A stretch of DNA of 64,000 nt from Pelosinus fermentans JBW45 (GCF_000271665.2 NZ_CP010978.1:2262501-2326500); one strand, 5' to 3'. Shown: positions 1-10,816, counted from the stretch's first letter. Numbers and translations are program-made. The notes: generated by a model not told the origin, from the letters alone.

Positions 1-2
1 CA

Positions 3-884
3 ATTGCAGAGGCTATTGAGAGAACTTTAAATAATATTGAGAGTTTTCCTCAACGCTCATATGATTGGCAGCATCATTCGCTAAAGATTATGCCAAGGCG
101 CACTTTAATAATGGGGATTTTAAATGTTACACCAGACTCTTTCTCAGATGGCGGTAAATATAATACCATCGAAAAAGCGCTGTATCATGTTGAAGAGATG
201 ATACAGTGTGGTGCCGACATTATTGATATTGGTGCTGAATCTACCAGACCCTACTTTGGAGCTGAAAAAATATCAGCTGAAGAAGAAATGAATCGATTGG
301 GTCCCTTATTAGAACGAGTCTTATCGATATCTACAGTGCCTGTTTCGGTGGATACATATAAATCCAGCGTTGCGCTGGAGGCGTTAAAATTGGGGGCTCA
401 TATGATCAATGATATATGGGGACTGCAGCAAGATCATAATATGGCGAAGGTAGTAGCTGGGTACAATGTGCCTATTATTATCATGCATAATCAAGATACT
501 ACACATTATCAGCAAGACATTATGTCAGAAATATATAATTTTTTACAAAAGAGCATCTCTATAGGCATTCAAGCAGGCATTGATCCTAACAACATTATTA
601 TTGATCCGGGCATTGGATTTGGGAAGACGCCGGAACAAAATTTGATAGTAATGTCTCGTTTAGATGAGTTAAGATCATTAGGCTGTCCTATATTACTAGG
701 TACTTCCAATAAAAGATTTATTGGTGAAGTGTTAGGCCTGCCAGTAGAAGAACGGGTAGAAGGGACAGGCGCTACCGTGTCTATTGGAATAATGAAGGGC
801 AGTAATATTGTTCGTGTACACAATGTACAAGCAATGGCTAGAATAGCAAAAATGACAGATGCGATGATGAGGAGTGATATGTGA
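3..884 (+). CDS. folP: Dihydropteroate synthase, 5' end cut by the window
   Basis: Condenses 6-hydroxymethyl-dihydropterin pyrophosphate with p-aminobenzoate to dihydropteroate in cytosolic folate synthesis. Counting from the ATG at 90, the family signatures are the pterin-loop start IMGILNVTPDSFSDGG (about 8-23), AESTRP (about 49), DPGIGFGKT (about 172) and SNKRFIG (about 206, with the pABA-contacting Lys). The frame is open upstream of ATG 90 to base 3 and encodes a WQHHSLKI stretch that looks like the usual first strand before TLIMG. ATG 90 has no Shine-Dalgarno sequence. I therefore treat the gene as starting outside the window, although ATG 90 cannot be excluded. folB follows with a one-base overlap. 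Confidence 0.9.
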   Translation: MAEAIERTLNNIESFPQRSYDWQHHSLKIMPRRTLIMGILNVTPDSFSDGGKYNTIEKALYHVEEMIQCGADIIDIGAESTRPYFGAEKISAEEEMNRLGPLLERVLSISTVPVSVDTYKSSVALEALKLGAHMINDIWGLQQDHNMAKVVAGYNVPIIIMHNQDTTHYQQDIMSEIYNFLQKSISIGIQAGIDPNNIIIDPGIGFGKTPEQNLIVMSRLDELRSLGCPILLGTSNKRFIGEVLGLPVEERVEGTGATVSIGIMKGSNIVRVHNVQAMARIAKMTDAMMRSDM

Positions 885-1243
885 TGAAGGATACAATACT
901 ATTAGAAAATATGGTGTTTTATGGGTTTCATGGGGTTTATGAATATGAACGTGAACAAGGGCAGCGTTTCTATGTGGATGCCCAAATACATGCGGATCTA
1001 AGTGAGGCAGCTAAAACGGATAAGCTCACTGATACAATTGACTATACGATGATTTATTCTCAAATCAAAGACGTTATGGAAAATCAAAGATTCCAACTAT
1101 TAGAAGCAGTTGGCGGACATATTGCAGAATTAATTTTAAAGACAAGCATTGCTACGGATGTTACTATAAGAATTCGGAAGCCTGCTGTACCGATCCCTGG
1201 ACCGCTAAATTTTGTTCAGGTTGAAATCAGCCGGAGTAAATAA
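884..1243 (+). CDS. folB: Dihydroneopterin aldolase
   Basis: Converts 7,8-dihydroneopterin to 6-hydroxymethyl-dihydropterin and glycolaldehyde, the step supplying the FolK substrate. The 119-residue protein has the typical FolB length. It shows the N-terminal FYGFHGVYEYER segment with the conserved Glu, and IRKPAVPIPG near the C-terminus with the catalytic Lys. GGAG at 871-874 lies 9 bases before ATG 884, so I prefer this over the GTG at 881. The ATG overlaps the folP stop, which suggests translational coupling. Confidence 0.93.
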   Translation: MKDTILLENMVFYGFHGVYEYEREQGQRFYVDAQIHADLSEAAKTDKLTDTIDYTMIYSQIKDVMENQRFQLLEAVGGHIAELILKTSIATDVTIRIRKPAVPIPGPLNFVQVEISRSK

Positions 1244-1247
1244 GGTA

Positions 1248-1745
1248 ATGATTATACTTGGATTAGGTTCTAATATGGGAGACCGCGAAAGTAATATAAA
1301 GTCGGCGATTTGCGAATTAAATAAGCAGAGTAAAATTACTATTAATAAAATATCATCCTTATATGAAACAAAACCTGTTGGTTTTGTGAATCAACCTAAC
1401 TTTTTTAACTTAGTTATTAGTATTAATACTATGTTAAATCCCCATGAGTTATTAACAGAATGTCTACATGCAGAATATCAATTAGGCAGGATCCGTAAGC
1501 AGCGTTGGGGTCCTAGAAATATAGATATTGATATTCTTGTTTATCATGGTCATATTATCAAGGATGAGGTGCTGCAATTACCTCACCCTCGCTTACATGA
1601 GAGATCCTTTGTTCTTATACCGTTGCAAGAGATTGCTTATGATCTTCCTGTATATCAAGGGTTAACTTCTAAAGATCTATTGCAAACAATGAATGCCAAT
1701 GATGATGTCATATTATATAAAAAAATGAATTTAGACTTTTTATAA
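1248..1745 (+). CDS. folK: 6-hydroxymethyl-dihydropterin pyrophosphokinase
   Basis: Transfers pyrophosphate from ATP to 6-hydroxymethyl-dihydropterin, giving the FolP substrate. Signatures are GLGSNMGDRE at the N-terminus, YETKPVG, FFNLV, the HPPK signature WGPRNIDIDIL, and HPRLHERSFVL. I start at ATG 1248, which gives the usual MIILGLGSN N-terminus (165 residues); the frame stays open upstream but overlaps folB. GGAG at 1233-1236 serves as the ribosome site. folP, folB and folK form one operon. FolE and FolC are not in the window. Confidence 0.93.
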   Translation: MIILGLGSNMGDRESNIKSAICELNKQSKITINKISSLYETKPVGFVNQPNFFNLVISINTMLNPHELLTECLHAEYQLGRIRKQRWGPRNIDIDILVYHGHIIKDEVLQLPHPRLHERSFVLIPLQEIAYDLPVYQGLTSKDLLQTMNANDDVILYKKMNLDFL

Positions 1746-1770
1746 CGATAAGATAGGAGGCTAACGAAAG

Positions 1771-2913
1771 TTGGCTAAATCATGCAAAGTGTTATTTATT
1801 AGCGCTCCAATAGGGGCAGGCCATATAAAAGCAGCACAATCAGTTGCTGAAGCAATGTGTCGACAATATGGTCACGTTGAAACCAAACTGGTAAATGTAT
1901 TTGATTTTTTTAATATATTTGTTGGTAAAAATATTTTAACTATTTATTTCAAAGTATTAGAATTATTTCCTAAAATATATGGGATGGCCTATGGCTGGGG
2001 AAATGAAAGTCCGCTTGCATTAGCAGGTCGTCAGATCATTAGTCGCTATTTGGCTAAAAGAATGGAACAATACATTTTAGGGTATAATCCAGATATTATT
2101 GTATGCACTCATGCCACTCCTGCTGGGCTTATCTCTTCTTTATTAAAAGATAAGAAAATTGCCATTCCGGTAGTTGGTGTAGTTACAGATTTTGTTGTAC
2201 ACCGCTTGTGGGTTTATCCTGAAATTCAACATTATGTTATTGCCAATGAAAAAATGGGCAAATTCTTATTTGACCACGGAATAAATGGTAATGGTATAAA
2301 GGTTATGGGAATTCCTGTTGGTGAAAAATTCTCACGAGTATCTGATAAAGAAAAAGTAATGCAGAATTTACAGCTTTGTAGTGAGATAAAAACAATTCTT
2401 ATTATGGGTGGTGGAGCAGGACTTCTGCCCATGGATAAAATTGTTCAATGTTGTGAAAATATTGGCATTCCATTACAAATGATTGTTGTTGCAGGCAAAA
2501 ATAAAAAGATGTATCAGAAAGTGATGAATTTACAGCCTAAGCTGCGCAATAAGGTACAAGTTTTAGGATATGTTGATTATGTTAATGAATTAATGGCAAT
2601 TGCAGATCTAATCATTTCGAAGCCAGGAGGAATAACGTGTGCAGAAACATTATGTGCAGGCATACCGATGCTCATTTATCGACCTATACCAGGACAAGAA
2701 GAAGCAAATACAAATTATTTAATTGAGCAGCAAGTAGCTTTGAGGGCAGACTCTTTATTCGATATACAGCTAATCATAGAAAAATTGTTTATAGAGCAGC
2801 CTGACGAATTAATAAGATTACGACAAAATTCTTTGAAAATGGGACGACCTCAAGCTGCTGTGACTATAGCTGATTACATTTATTCTCAAGCTGAAATGAG
2901 AAGGAATTGTTGA
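1771..2913 (+). CDS. MGDG-synthase/UgtP-type glycosyltransferase
   Basis: A GT28-family glycosyltransferase with two Rossmann domains, 380 residues, TTG start after AGGAGG. The N-terminal half opens with FISAPIGAGHIKAA, the acceptor-side loop typical of MGDG synthase and UgtP. The C-terminal half carries GGGAGLLPM (about 213) and SKPGG (about 283), which bind the sugar nucleotide in MurG-like enzymes. By family, the likely role is diacylglycerol glucosylation or galactosylation at the inner membrane face; the exact sugar cannot be read from the sequence. It follows folK after 25 bases and is probably co-transcribed. A MurG-like role in the cell wall is less likely because the lipid-type N-terminal loop is present. 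Confidence 0.8.
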   Translation: MAKSCKVLFISAPIGAGHIKAAQSVAEAMCRQYGHVETKLVNVFDFFNIFVGKNILTIYFKVLELFPKIYGMAYGWGNESPLALAGRQIISRYLAKRMEQYILGYNPDIIVCTHATPAGLISSLLKDKKIAIPVVGVVTDFVVHRLWVYPEIQHYVIANEKMGKFLFDHGINGNGIKVMGIPVGEKFSRVSDKEKVMQNLQLCSEIKTILIMGGGAGLLPMDKIVQCCENIGIPLQMIVVAGKNKKMYQKVMNLQPKLRNKVQVLGYVDYVNELMAIADLIISKPGGITCAETLCAGIPMLIYRPIPGQEEANTNYLIEQQVALRADSLFDIQLIIEKLFIEQPDELIRLRQNSLKMGRPQAAVTIADYIYSQAEMRRNC

Positions 2914-2949
2914 TATATGTGTTAGGGTTTTTCAAATTGACATTTTTTG

Positions 2950-2979
2950 TTGGTGTGTATTGTGGAAGTGTGCTATAAT
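2950..2979 (+). promoter_or_regulatory. Extended -10 sigma-A promoter for dprA
   Basis: TTGGTG (2950-2955) and TATAAT (2974-2979) are 18 bases apart, and TG at 2971-2972 extends the -10 element. It lies about 70 bases upstream of dprA in the 136-base gap after the glycosyltransferase gene. The nearby TTGACA at 2937 is too far (31 bases) to be its -35. Confidence 0.6.
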
Positions 2980-3049
2980 TACCATTATTTTATACTGATT
3001 TTCCTGAATATATATATGATTAGGTAAATGTGATCATGTTGGAGGAAAA

Positions 3050-4138
3050 ATGGAAAAAATATACTTAGCAGCATTACAGATGGTAGCTGGAATTGGTAAC
3101 GTACGTCTTAAAGGATTGGTTTCTTTTTTTGGTAGCGCTCAGCAGGCTTGGCTGGCCAATAAGCGTGATTTATTTTTATGTGGGCATTTAGATGAAACAA
3201 TCTATAATAAATTACTCATACATCGGGAAAAAATAGATATATATACATTAGCATGTGATTGGGAAAGAAAAGGAATTCGTATTTGTTCTCATAACGATTC
3301 CGAATATCCTAAGTTGCTTCTAAATACTTATAATGCTCCTCAAGTTTTGTTTTATCGTGGTGCATTGCCAATTACTGATCATCTTATTGCAATTGTCGGG
3401 GCGAGGAAGGCTACTTCCTATGGGAAAAATGTTGCACAGTTACTAGCATCAGAGCTTAATGAAGCTGGAGTATGGGTAGTGAGTGGTGCTGCCCGGGGTA
3501 TCGATACAGCTGCTCATCAGGGCGCATTATTGAAAGATGGATATACAATAGCAGTTCTTGGCTGTGGAGTGGATATTAACTATCCACCGGAAAATGGTAA
3601 ATTGATAAATCAAATTGCAGAGCGTGGTGCTGTAGTTTCTGAATATGCTCCTGGCACTATGGCACATCCTGGTCATTTTCCAGCGCGCAACAGAATTATT
3701 AATGGCTTGTCCCGTGGGGTGGTAGTGGTGGAAGCTGCAGAAAGAAGCGGAGCATTAATTACAGCTGATTTTGCCTTGGAAGAAGGACGTGATGTCTTTG
3801 CTGTGCCTGGTAGTATTTTTTCACCATCTAGCAAAGGGACACATCGACTTGTAAAACAGGGTGCTAAACTGATTGATAGTGCTGTTGACATATTGGAGGA
3901 ATATGACATTGCCGTTAAAGAGAAAGAGACTCAAAGAATCGACCTTACTAGCGAGGAAGCAATGGTTTATGATATTCTTACATATGAAAATTCTTTAGGG
4001 ATTGAAGACATTGTCATGAAAACAAAGCTGAGTACCGCAGTAATTACATATATATTACTTCAGTTTGAATTACGTGGTTTAGTGACAGAGAATAGCGGGA
4101 AACGCTATTTGCGCTGCGCTAAGGAGGGAGTTAAGTGA
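3050..4138 (+). CDS. dprA: DNA-processing protein A
   Basis: Loads RecA on single-stranded DNA taken up during transformation and is widely conserved even in strains not known to be competent. The 362-residue protein has an N-terminal SAM/HhH-like region. The central Rossmann LOG-type domain has GARKATSYGK (about 117) and SGAARGIDTAAHQGAL (about 144). A C-terminal winged-helix DML1-like domain covers about 300-360. The ATG is preceded by GGAGG. It heads the dprA-topA-trmFO run, and its stop overlaps the topA start. Confidence 0.93.
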   Translation: MEKIYLAALQMVAGIGNVRLKGLVSFFGSAQQAWLANKRDLFLCGHLDETIYNKLLIHREKIDIYTLACDWERKGIRICSHNDSEYPKLLLNTYNAPQVLFYRGALPITDHLIAIVGARKATSYGKNVAQLLASELNEAGVWVVSGAARGIDTAAHQGALLKDGYTIAVLGCGVDINYPPENGKLINQIAERGAVVSEYAPGTMAHPGHFPARNRIINGLSRGVVVVEAAERSGALITADFALEEGRDVFAVPGSIFSPSSKGTHRLVKQGAKLIDSAVDILEEYDIAVKEKETQRIDLTSEEAMVYDILTYENSLGIEDIVMKTKLSTAVITYILLQFELRGLVTENSGKRYLRCAKEGVK

Positions 4139-6324
4139 GCAAAGCATTAGTTATAGTTGAATCTCCAGCAAAAGCAAAAACGATTGAGAAGTTTCTTGGA
4201 AAAAACTACACAGTTAAGGCTTCTATGGGACATTTAAGGGATTTGCCTAAGAGCCAATTTGGTGTAGATGTAGAGAACAATTTTGCGCCTAAATATATTA
4301 ATATTCGTGGCAAAGGCGATCTTATAAAAAGTCTTAAAAATGCTGCTAAGGCAGCAGATATTGTTTATTTGGCATCTGACCCTGATAGGGAAGGAGAAGC
4401 GATTGCTTGGCATTTGTCACATATATTAAATATTCCTCAAGATAAGGCCTGTCGAATTGAGTTTAATGAAATTACAAAAACTACAATTCAAAATGCTGTA
4501 AAAAAACCTCGGCCTATTAATATGGAGAGGGTTGATGCGCAGCAAGCCAGGCGGTTATTAGACCGAATTGTTGGTTATCAATTAAGCCCTCTGCTGTGGA
4601 GGAAGGTAAGAAAAGGTCTTAGCGCAGGACGAGTGCAGTCTACAGCTGTAGGAATTATCTGTGATAGGGAAAAAGAAATCCAAGCGTTTGTCTCAGAAGA
4701 ATATTGGACAGTGGTTGCAAAGTTGCGGGGAATGCCCAAAACGGCATTATTTGACGCCCAGCTTATTTTAATTGACGATCATAAGGCTAAAATTGATAAC
4801 GAAGAGCAAGCTCAAAGTATACAAGAAGAATTAGAAAAGGCTGAATTTACGGTAGCGGACGTGAAGCGGCGAGAAAGGCGGCGTAATCCTGCTGCACCCT
4901 TTATTACCAGCAGTTTACAGCAAGAGGCATCACGCAAATTGGGCTTTACTTCTCGCAAAACAATGATGGTGGCTCAACAATTATATGAAGGGCTAGATCT
5001 TGGTAGCTCAGGTCCAGTCGGACTTATCACTTATATGCGTACTGATTCGGTGCGTTTAGCTGAGTCAGCTCAACAAGAAGCCGTTAAGTACATTGCAGCA
5101 ACATATGGAGAAAGCTACTTACCTGAAAAGAGCCCAGTATATTCTTCGAAAAAATCCCAAGATGCACATGAAGCCATTCGTCCTACTAGTTTAGAATTTC
5201 CTCCAGAAAAGTTAGTTAAGTATCTTTCACGAGATCAGTCGCGATTATATACTTTAATTTGGGAACGATTCATTGCCAGTCAAATGGCACCAGCAATATA
5301 TGATACGTTAACCGTAGATATTGCCGCTAGCCGTTTTTCTTTACGAGCAACAGGTTCGACGGTTAAGTTTCCTGGTTTTATGGCCGTATATACAGAAAGT
5401 AAAGATGGGGAAGAAAAAGAGAAAGATATTACATTGCCTAACTTGACGATTGGAGAGAAATTAAAGGTTAATAAGATTACTCCTAAGCAGCATTTTACAG
5501 AACCACCGCCTAGATATACAGATTCCAGCTTAGTAAAAGTACTAGAAGAAAAAGGTATTGGTCGCCCAAGTACCTATTCACCAATTGTTGAAACCATATT
5601 AGCACGAGGTTATGTAATTAAAGTAGAGAAAAAATTTCAACCAACAGAATTAGGCTTTGTCGTTCTTGATTTGTTAAAACAATATTTTAAAGCAATCGTA
5701 GATGTTGAGTTTACAGCTAAAATGGAAAATAGTCTTGATGAAATTGCCGATGGCAAAGGTTCACGCATTGATTTATTACGAGAGTTCTATGCTTGGTTTG
5801 CTGTAGACTTAGAACAAGCAGAAAAAGAAATTGGTCATGTTGAACTTCCTGTGGAAGTATCCGATGTACCATGTGAGAATTGTGGTAGATTAATGGTGGT
5901 AAAACATGGCCGTTATGGTGATTTCTTAGCGTGTCCTGGTTTCCCAGAGTGCCGTAATACAAAGCCTATTTTAAAAGAGACCGGAGTACAATGCCCCAAA
6001 TGCGCTGGAAGTATTGTTGAACGGCGAACAAAACGCAGTAAAACCTTTTATGGATGTAAGAATTATCCTGCCTGTGACTTTATGACATGGGATATACCTT
6101 TAAAAGAAAATTGTCAGACTTGTGGTGCCTTTATGTTACGGCATAATTTAAAAAGTGGTAAATTTAATATCATATGCAGCAATGAATCTTGCCAAACGCG
6201 TCAAAATGATATTGATAAAAAAGCGAATGATAGCACAAAAAAAACAAAAGATGCCAAAAAAAGTAAAACAACTTCAAGAAAATCTAAAGGTACGACGCTA
6301 ACTAAGAAAACTAAATCAGAATAA
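4135..6324 (+). CDS. topA: DNA topoisomerase I
   Basis: Type IA topoisomerase that relaxes negative supercoils. The GTG start overlaps the dprA stop. An N-terminal TOPRIM domain ([22 protein letters not shown] at about 83, metal-binding acidic residues) precedes the catalytic core with LITYMRTDS, whose Tyr near residue 300 forms the DNA link. Three four-cysteine zinc ribbons follow, with Cys pairs CENC/CPGFPEC, CPKC/CKNYPAC and CQTC/CSNESC. A Lys/Ser/Thr-rich tail of about 40 residues ends the protein. The 729-residue length fits Firmicute TopA. Confidence 0.96.
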   Translation: MSKALVIVESPAKAKTIEKFLGKNYTVKASMGHLRDLPKSQFGVDVENNFAPKYINIRGKGDLIKSLKNAAKAADIVYLASDPDREGEAIAWHLSHILNIPQDKACRIEFNEITKTTIQNAVKKPRPINMERVDAQQARRLLDRIVGYQLSPLLWRKVRKGLSAGRVQSTAVGIICDREKEIQAFVSEEYWTVVAKLRGMPKTALFDAQLILIDDHKAKIDNEEQAQSIQEELEKAEFTVADVKRRERRRNPAAPFITSSLQQEASRKLGFTSRKTMMVAQQLYEGLDLGSSGPVGLITYMRTDSVRLAESAQQEAVKYIAATYGESYLPEKSPVYSSKKSQDAHEAIRPTSLEFPPEKLVKYLSRDQSRLYTLIWERFIASQMAPAIYDTLTVDIAASRFSLRATGSTVKFPGFMAVYTESKDGEEKEKDITLPNLTIGEKLKVNKITPKQHFTEPPPRYTDSSLVKVLEEKGIGRPSTYSPIVETILARGYVIKVEKKFQPTELGFVVLDLLKQYFKAIVDVEFTAKMENSLDEIADGKGSRIDLLREFYAWFAVDLEQAEKEIGHVELPVEVSDVPCENCGRLMVVKHGRYGDFLACPGFPECRNTKPILKETGVQCPKCAGSIVERRTKRSKTFYGCKNYPACDFMTWDIPLKENCQTCGAFMLRHNLKSGKFNIICSNESCQTRQNDIDKKANDSTKKTKDAKKSKTTSRKSKGTTLTKKTKSE

Positions 6325-6347
6325 ATGATATAATCGGAGGAACAATC

Positions 6348-7667
6348 GTGTCTAAAGTAACTATTATCGGAGCTGGCTTAGCTGGCAGTGAAGCAGCTTG
6401 GCAAGTTGCGGAGGCGGGATATGATGTGGAACTGCATGAAATGAGACCCCATGTTATGCCGCCGGCTCATCATACGGATCAATTTGCAGAGTTAGTATGC
6501 AGTAATTCATTACGAGGGGCTGCAATTGAAAATGCTGTTGGATTACTAAAGGAAGAAATGCGAAAAATGAACTCTTTAATCTTGAAAGCGGCGGATGCAA
6601 GTAAAGTACCAGCGGGTGGAGCTTTAGCCGTCGATCGTGATTCGTTTAGTAAATATGTAACAGATGCTCTTGTAAGCCATCCAAAAGTAACAATTGTAAG
6701 TGGTGAAGTGACTGACATTCCTCAAGAACAATTACTAATTATCGCCAGTGGGCCTTTAACATCTCCAAACTTATCAGAATCTATCGGAAAAATAACAGGT
6801 AATGAATATTTGTACTTTTACGATGCCGCGGCTCCGATCGTATTAGGAGATTCTCTTGATATGAGTAAAATATATCGCGCCTCTCGTTATGGTAAGGGGG
6901 ATGATGACTATTTAAATTGTCCTATGACTAAAGCTGAATATGAACTTTTCTGGCATGAGTTGACTCATGCAGAAACTGCTCCTGTCAAAAATTTTGAGAA
7001 AGCAATCTTTTTTGAAGGGTGTATGCCGGTAGAAGAAATGGCGAGTCGCGGTATTGATACTTTACGTTTTGGGCCATTGAAGCCAGTTGGGTTAGAAAAT
7101 CCAACTACCGGGGAAAGACCTTACGCGGTAATACAATTACGTCAGGATAATTTTGCTGCTACTTTGTATAATATTGTTGGATTTCAAACACATTTAAAAT
7201 GGCCTGAACAGGAGCGAGTCTTCCGATTGATACCTGGCTTAGAAAAAGCAGACTTTGTTCGCTTAGGTGTTATGCATCGAAATACATTTATCAATTCACC
7301 TAAAATTCTATCTACTACGCTGCAAATGATTACAAACTCCAACATATTCTTTGCAGGACAAATTACAGGTGTGGAGGGATATGTGGAGTCCGCTGCTTCC
7401 GGATTAGTAGCAGGACTTAATGCAAGTCGTTTATTATCAGGACTTGGGCCTGTAGTATTTCCGAAGGAAACAGCCCATGGAGCTTTGTGCCACTATATTA
7501 CGAATGCCGAGGTAGAACATTTTCAACCTATGAATATAAATTTTGGACTATTACCACCGTGGGAGGAAAGAATACGAGATAAAAAAATAAAAAACCATTT
7601 AATTGCTCAACGCTCATTAAATGCTATTGATAAATTTAAAGAAGAATTATACAATAATCTTGCATAA
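6348..7667 (+). CDS. trmFO: Folate-dependent tRNA (uracil-54) methyltransferase TrmFO
   Basis: Makes the T-loop m5U54 of tRNA using methylene-tetrahydrofolate and FAD. Residues 5-14 ([10 protein letters not shown]) form the FAD-binding dinucleotide fold; EMRP and the CSNSLRG segment are GidA/TrmFO-like. The C-terminal [17 protein letters not shown] stretch is diagnostic of TrmFO rather than MnmG. GTG 6348 follows CGGAGGA. It is third in the dprA-topA-trmFO run, and in Bacilli xerC and hslV come next, as partly preserved here. Confidence 0.95.
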   Translation: MSKVTIIGAGLAGSEAAWQVAEAGYDVELHEMRPHVMPPAHHTDQFAELVCSNSLRGAAIENAVGLLKEEMRKMNSLILKAADASKVPAGGALAVDRDSFSKYVTDALVSHPKVTIVSGEVTDIPQEQLLIIASGPLTSPNLSESIGKITGNEYLYFYDAAAPIVLGDSLDMSKIYRASRYGKGDDDYLNCPMTKAEYELFWHELTHAETAPVKNFEKAIFFEGCMPVEEMASRGIDTLRFGPLKPVGLENPTTGERPYAVIQLRQDNFAATLYNIVGFQTHLKWPEQERVFRLIPGLEKADFVRLGVMHRNTFINSPKILSTTLQMITNSNIFFAGQITGVEGYVESAASGLVAGLNASRLLSGLGPVVFPKETAHGALCHYITNAEVEHFQPMNINFGLLPPWEERIRDKKIKNHLIAQRSLNAIDKFKEELYNNLA

Positions 7668-7822
7668 TTAATGTTATTGTGCTAGTATGAATTAATAAAT
7701 TTTCCTACATAGCTTGACAGACGAGAGAGCCAGTCTTAGTAGTGTTTCATACTTCGACATATTTTAGAAGCATATAATTGTTATTTCGACAATTACACTA
7801 TTATCTTATATTTGAAGATTGA
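7668..7822. other. Non-coding gap after trmFO
   Basis: This is the first part of the 326-base trmFO-hslV gap. All frames contain stops, there is no recognisable terminator, and no convincing promoter pair was found. It sits where the bulk of xerC would lie in related genomes. Confidence 0.5.
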
Positions 7823-7981
7823 AAAGAATGCCTCACAGCACTCTGTAATGAATTATTAGGCAGATATCGAGGGATTTTCGATTTTGCTAAATTACAAAGT
7901 GTTGAGGAGGTTCTTTTTACTCATGTAGCGAAAGAAAAATTAAAAACAGTCTATCATAATGCATATATATATGGTGCATAG
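7823..7981 (+). pseudogene. xerC: Remnant of xerC (tyrosine recombinase C-terminus)
   Basis: An open stretch of 52 codons without a start ends at TAG 7979. Its last part reads THVAKEKLKTVYHNA, which closely resembles the extreme C-terminus of XerC/XerD recombinases, where the conserved YTHV with the catalytic Tyr precedes KExLxxVYxxxHPRA. Here the Tyr position is Phe (FTHV) and the HPRA end is replaced by YIYGA. A NELLG segment upstream may echo QELLGH. The Arg-rich core (HxLRH) is absent and only ~150 bases remain of ~900. The position between trmFO and hslV is exactly where xerC sits in Bacilli. The call as a decayed gene is inference from this tail and synteny. Confidence 0.6.
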
Positions 7982-7993
7982 GAGGCGGTATTT

Positions 7994-8524
7994 TTGTTTC
8001 ACGCGACAACCATTGTTGCTGTAAAAAAACAAGGGAAAACGGCAATCGCTGGTGATGGTCAAGTTACTTTTGGTGGTAATACGATAATGAAACATAACGC
8101 TAAAAAGGTTCGACGTTTATATCATGGTCAAGTGTTAGCTGGCTTTGCCGGATCTGTGGCTGATGCATTTACCTTATTTGGAAAATTTGAAGTAAAGTTG
8201 GAAGAGTTCAATGGTAATTTAATGCGAGCTGCTGTTGAATTAGCTAAAGAGTGGCGTGTAGACAGAGTATTGCGTCGCTTGGAAGCATTACTTATTGTTA
8301 CAGATGCAGATCATATGTTAATCATATCAGGAAATGGTGAGGTAATTGAGCCAGACGACGATGTTATGTCTATAGGTTCAGGTGGTCCTTATGCCTTAGC
8401 AGCGGCTCGGGCTTTAGTAAAACACTCTAATTTATCTGCTTCTGAAATTGCTCGAGAAGCGCTTCAAACTGCAGCAAGTATTTGTGTATATACAAATGGT
8501 AATATTACAGTTGAAGAGTTATAA
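7994..8524 (+). CDS. hslV: ATP-dependent protease subunit HslV
   Basis: Proteolytic core of the HslUV (ClpYQ) complex. The TTG start at 7994 follows GGAGG at 7981-7985. The short leader MFHA precedes TTIVAV, and after processing Thr5 becomes the N-terminal nucleophile, so this is the Thr-type HslV and not the Ser-type CodW of Bacillus subtilis. GDGQVTFG and the [15 protein letters not shown] segment are family signatures. At 176 residues the length is standard. hslU follows after 14 bases. Confidence 0.95.
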   Translation: MFHATTIVAVKKQGKTAIAGDGQVTFGGNTIMKHNAKKVRRLYHGQVLAGFAGSVADAFTLFGKFEVKLEEFNGNLMRAAVELAKEWRVDRVLRRLEALLIVTDADHMLIISGNGEVIEPDDDVMSIGSGGPYALAAARALVKHSNLSASEIAREALQTAASICVYTNGNITVEEL

Positions 8525-8538
8525 AAAGGGGTGACAGT

Positions 8539-9939
8539 ATGATTGAGATGACACCTAAACAGATTGTAATAGAATTGGATAAATATATTGTGGGACAACA
8601 ACAAGCAAAAAAATCAGTGGCGGTTGCACTTCGTAATCGTTGGCGTAGTAAACAATTAGCAGCAAACTTGCAAGATGAAATTGTCCCTAAAAATATCTTG
8701 ATGATTGGACCGACTGGTGTAGGCAAAACTGAAATTGCGAGGCGTTTGGCTAAGTTAGTCAATGCACCCTTTGTAAAGGTGGAAGCCACGAAATTTACTG
8801 AAGTTGGCTATGTAGGCCGTGATGTTGAATCAATGGTTCGCGACCTGGTAGAAACAGCTATTCGTATGGTTAAGCATGCAAAAATGCTAGAAGTAACAGA
8901 AAAAGCACATCAGTTTGCAGAAGAGCGTATATTGGAGTTTTTTGTGCCATCTGCTAAAAAAGAAACACCACGTAACCCTTTTGAAATATTATTTGGTGGC
9001 ACAACTTCGAATAACGACGTAGCATCAAATAAAGTAATCGACGAAAATGTTGAGGCTCCAATTTTAAATCGGGAATATTGGAAAAAACGATTAGATAATG
9101 GTGAATTAGAAAATGAGTTTATAGAGATAATAGTAGAAGATTCTGTAAATCCTATGATGGGAGCATTCTCTGGTGCTGGCATTGAGGAAATGGGCATTAA
9201 TATACAAGATATGCTTGGAAGTTTTTTGCCTAAAAAACAAAAAAAGAGAAATGTAACAATTGCTAATGCTCGTAAAATTTTTATTCAAGAAGAAGCGCAA
9301 AAGCTTATTGACATGGACGAAGTGACTGCCATTGCGTTAGATTTAGCAGAAAACTCCGGGATTATTTTCTTAGATGAAATTGATAAAATCGTAGGTCGTG
9401 GAAAATCGTCTGGTCCCGATGTATCACGGGAAGGTGTACAACGCGATATTTTGCCTATTGTAGAAGGATCTACTGTAGTTACCAAGCATGGTCCTATAAA
9501 AACGGATCACATATTGTTTATGGCTGCAGGAGCTTTTCATATGGCAAAGCCTTCCGAATTGATTCCTGAATTACAGGGACGCTTTCCTATTCGAGTAGAG
9601 CTAACGAATTTATCAAAAGCTGATTTAAAACAAATATTAACAGAACCAGCAAATGCCTTAATTAAGCAGTATATGAGCTTGTTAGAAACAGAAAATATAA
9701 AAATTCAATTTACTGATGATGCTATTGAGGAGTTAGCGGAAATTGCTTTTGAAGTAAATGCTCAAACTGAAAATATTGGTGCTAGACGTTTGCATACTAT
9801 TTTGGAAAAATTACTAGAAGATTTAGCGTTTGAAGCACCTGATATAAATGAAAAATTGGTTTTAATCAATAAAGATTATGTCAAGACCAAATTAGCGCAT
9901 ATTGTAGTGAATCCAGATTTAAGTCATTTTATATTATAA
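8539..9939 (+). CDS. hslU: ATPase subunit HslU
   Basis: AAA+ unfoldase feeding HslV. Residues 57-64 (GPTGVGKT) are Walker A and IIFLDEID near 275-282 is Walker B. The intermediate I-domain spans about 110-245. The C-terminal ...HFIL end resembles the tail that docks into HslV. EIGAR-like ENIGARRLH contains the sensor-2 Arg. The 466-residue length is usual. ATG follows GGGGTGA. Confidence 0.96.
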   Translation: MIEMTPKQIVIELDKYIVGQQQAKKSVAVALRNRWRSKQLAANLQDEIVPKNILMIGPTGVGKTEIARRLAKLVNAPFVKVEATKFTEVGYVGRDVESMVRDLVETAIRMVKHAKMLEVTEKAHQFAEERILEFFVPSAKKETPRNPFEILFGGTTSNNDVASNKVIDENVEAPILNREYWKKRLDNGELENEFIEIIVEDSVNPMMGAFSGAGIEEMGINIQDMLGSFLPKKQKKRNVTIANARKIFIQEEAQKLIDMDEVTAIALDLAENSGIIFLDEIDKIVGRGKSSGPDVSREGVQRDILPIVEGSTVVTKHGPIKTDHILFMAAGAFHMAKPSELIPELQGRFPIRVELTNLSKADLKQILTEPANALIKQYMSLLETENIKIQFTDDAIEELAEIAFEVNAQTENIGARRLHTILEKLLEDLAFEAPDINEKLVLINKDYVKTKLAHIVVNPDLSHFIL

Positions 9940-9979
9940 ACTAGGTTATATAACCTAATGAAGGGTAGGAGGCAGTATT

Positions 9980-10756
9980 ATGACAACGATGTTAGAACGT
10001 ACTCGTAAAATTAATAAATTATTGCAAAAATCCGAGAAAGTGGAATATGATGAAATTTCTCGCGTGCTCAGTACAGTGATGGAAGCAAATGTGTATATTG
10101 TTGCTAAAGATGGTAAAATATTTGGATATGCTTTGTTAGGTGATTTTGAATGTGATTTAATGCGTGATAAAGTGTTATTACAAGGATGTTTTCCTGAACG
10201 GTATGTAGAATGGTTACTGCGGGTTAACGAAACATCTCCAAATCTAAGCCTTGAGGGAGGTCTTTGTTCCTTTAGTGAAGATACGGGGTGTATGTTCACA
10301 GACAAGTTTACCACTATCGTCCCTATTCACGGTGTAGGAGAACGAATTGGCACATTAATTGTAGCTAAATTTCATACTGAGTTTCAAGATGAAGATCTTG
10401 TTTTGGCTGAATATGGAGCAACCGTTGTTGGTATGGAAATTTTAAGAGATCGTAGTGGAAAGATTGAAGATGAAGCTCGTAAGAAAGCCACGGTGCAAGT
10501 AGCTCTTGGTACCCTTTCTTATTCTGAACTTGAAGCTGTTATCCACATTTTGAATGAGTTAGAAGGTAATGAAGGTTTACTAGTTGCAAGTAAAATTGCT
10601 GATCGTGTAGGAATTACTCGTTCCGTAATTGTTAATGCCTTACGTAAATTTGAAAGCGCAGGGGTCATTGAATCAAAATCATTAGGAATGAAGGGTACTT
10701 ATATAAAAGTATTAAATGAGCGCTTATTTGAAGAATTGAAAAAACTTAAAAAGTAA
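9980..10756 (+). CDS. codY: Global nutrient regulator CodY
   Basis: GTP- and branched-chain-amino-acid-responsive repressor of stationary-phase genes in low-GC Firmicutes. The N-terminal GAF-like ligand domain (about 1-155) carries the [11 protein letters not shown] start typical of CodY. A winged helix near 200-250 contains [21 protein letters not shown], the highly conserved recognition helix. The 258-residue length is standard. It ends the hslV-hslU-codY unit and is followed by a strong terminator and the fla/che operon, a known CodY target in Bacillus. Confidence 0.97.
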   Translation: MTTMLERTRKINKLLQKSEKVEYDEISRVLSTVMEANVYIVAKDGKIFGYALLGDFECDLMRDKVLLQGCFPERYVEWLLRVNETSPNLSLEGGLCSFSEDTGCMFTDKFTTIVPIHGVGERIGTLIVAKFHTEFQDEDLVLAEYGATVVGMEILRDRSGKIEDEARKKATVQVALGTLSYSELEAVIHILNELEGNEGLLVASKIADRVGITRSVIVNALRKFESAGVIESKSLGMKGTYIKVLNERLFEELKKLKK

Positions 10757-10769
10757 TACAATAATAAAA

Positions 10770-10816
10770 AGAACTGCTGCTATTGAGATAGGTTCAATAG
10801 CAGCAGTTCTTTTTTT
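10770..10816 (+). terminator. Rho-independent terminator of the hslVU-codY unit
   Basis: AGAACTGCTGCTATTGA (10770-10786) pairs perfectly with TCAATAGCAGCAGTTCT (10794-10810), giving a 17-bp stem with a short loop followed by seven T. Confidence 0.95.

Noticed and set aside
2937..2979. TTGACA with TATAAT before dprA as one promoter
   Set aside because: Spacing of 31 bases is too long; TTGGTG with 18-base spacing and a TG extension fits better.
9955..10314. 119-residue minus-strand frame over the codY start
   Set aside because: Overlaps the conserved codY N-terminus entirely, lacks a ribosome site, and shows no family motif.
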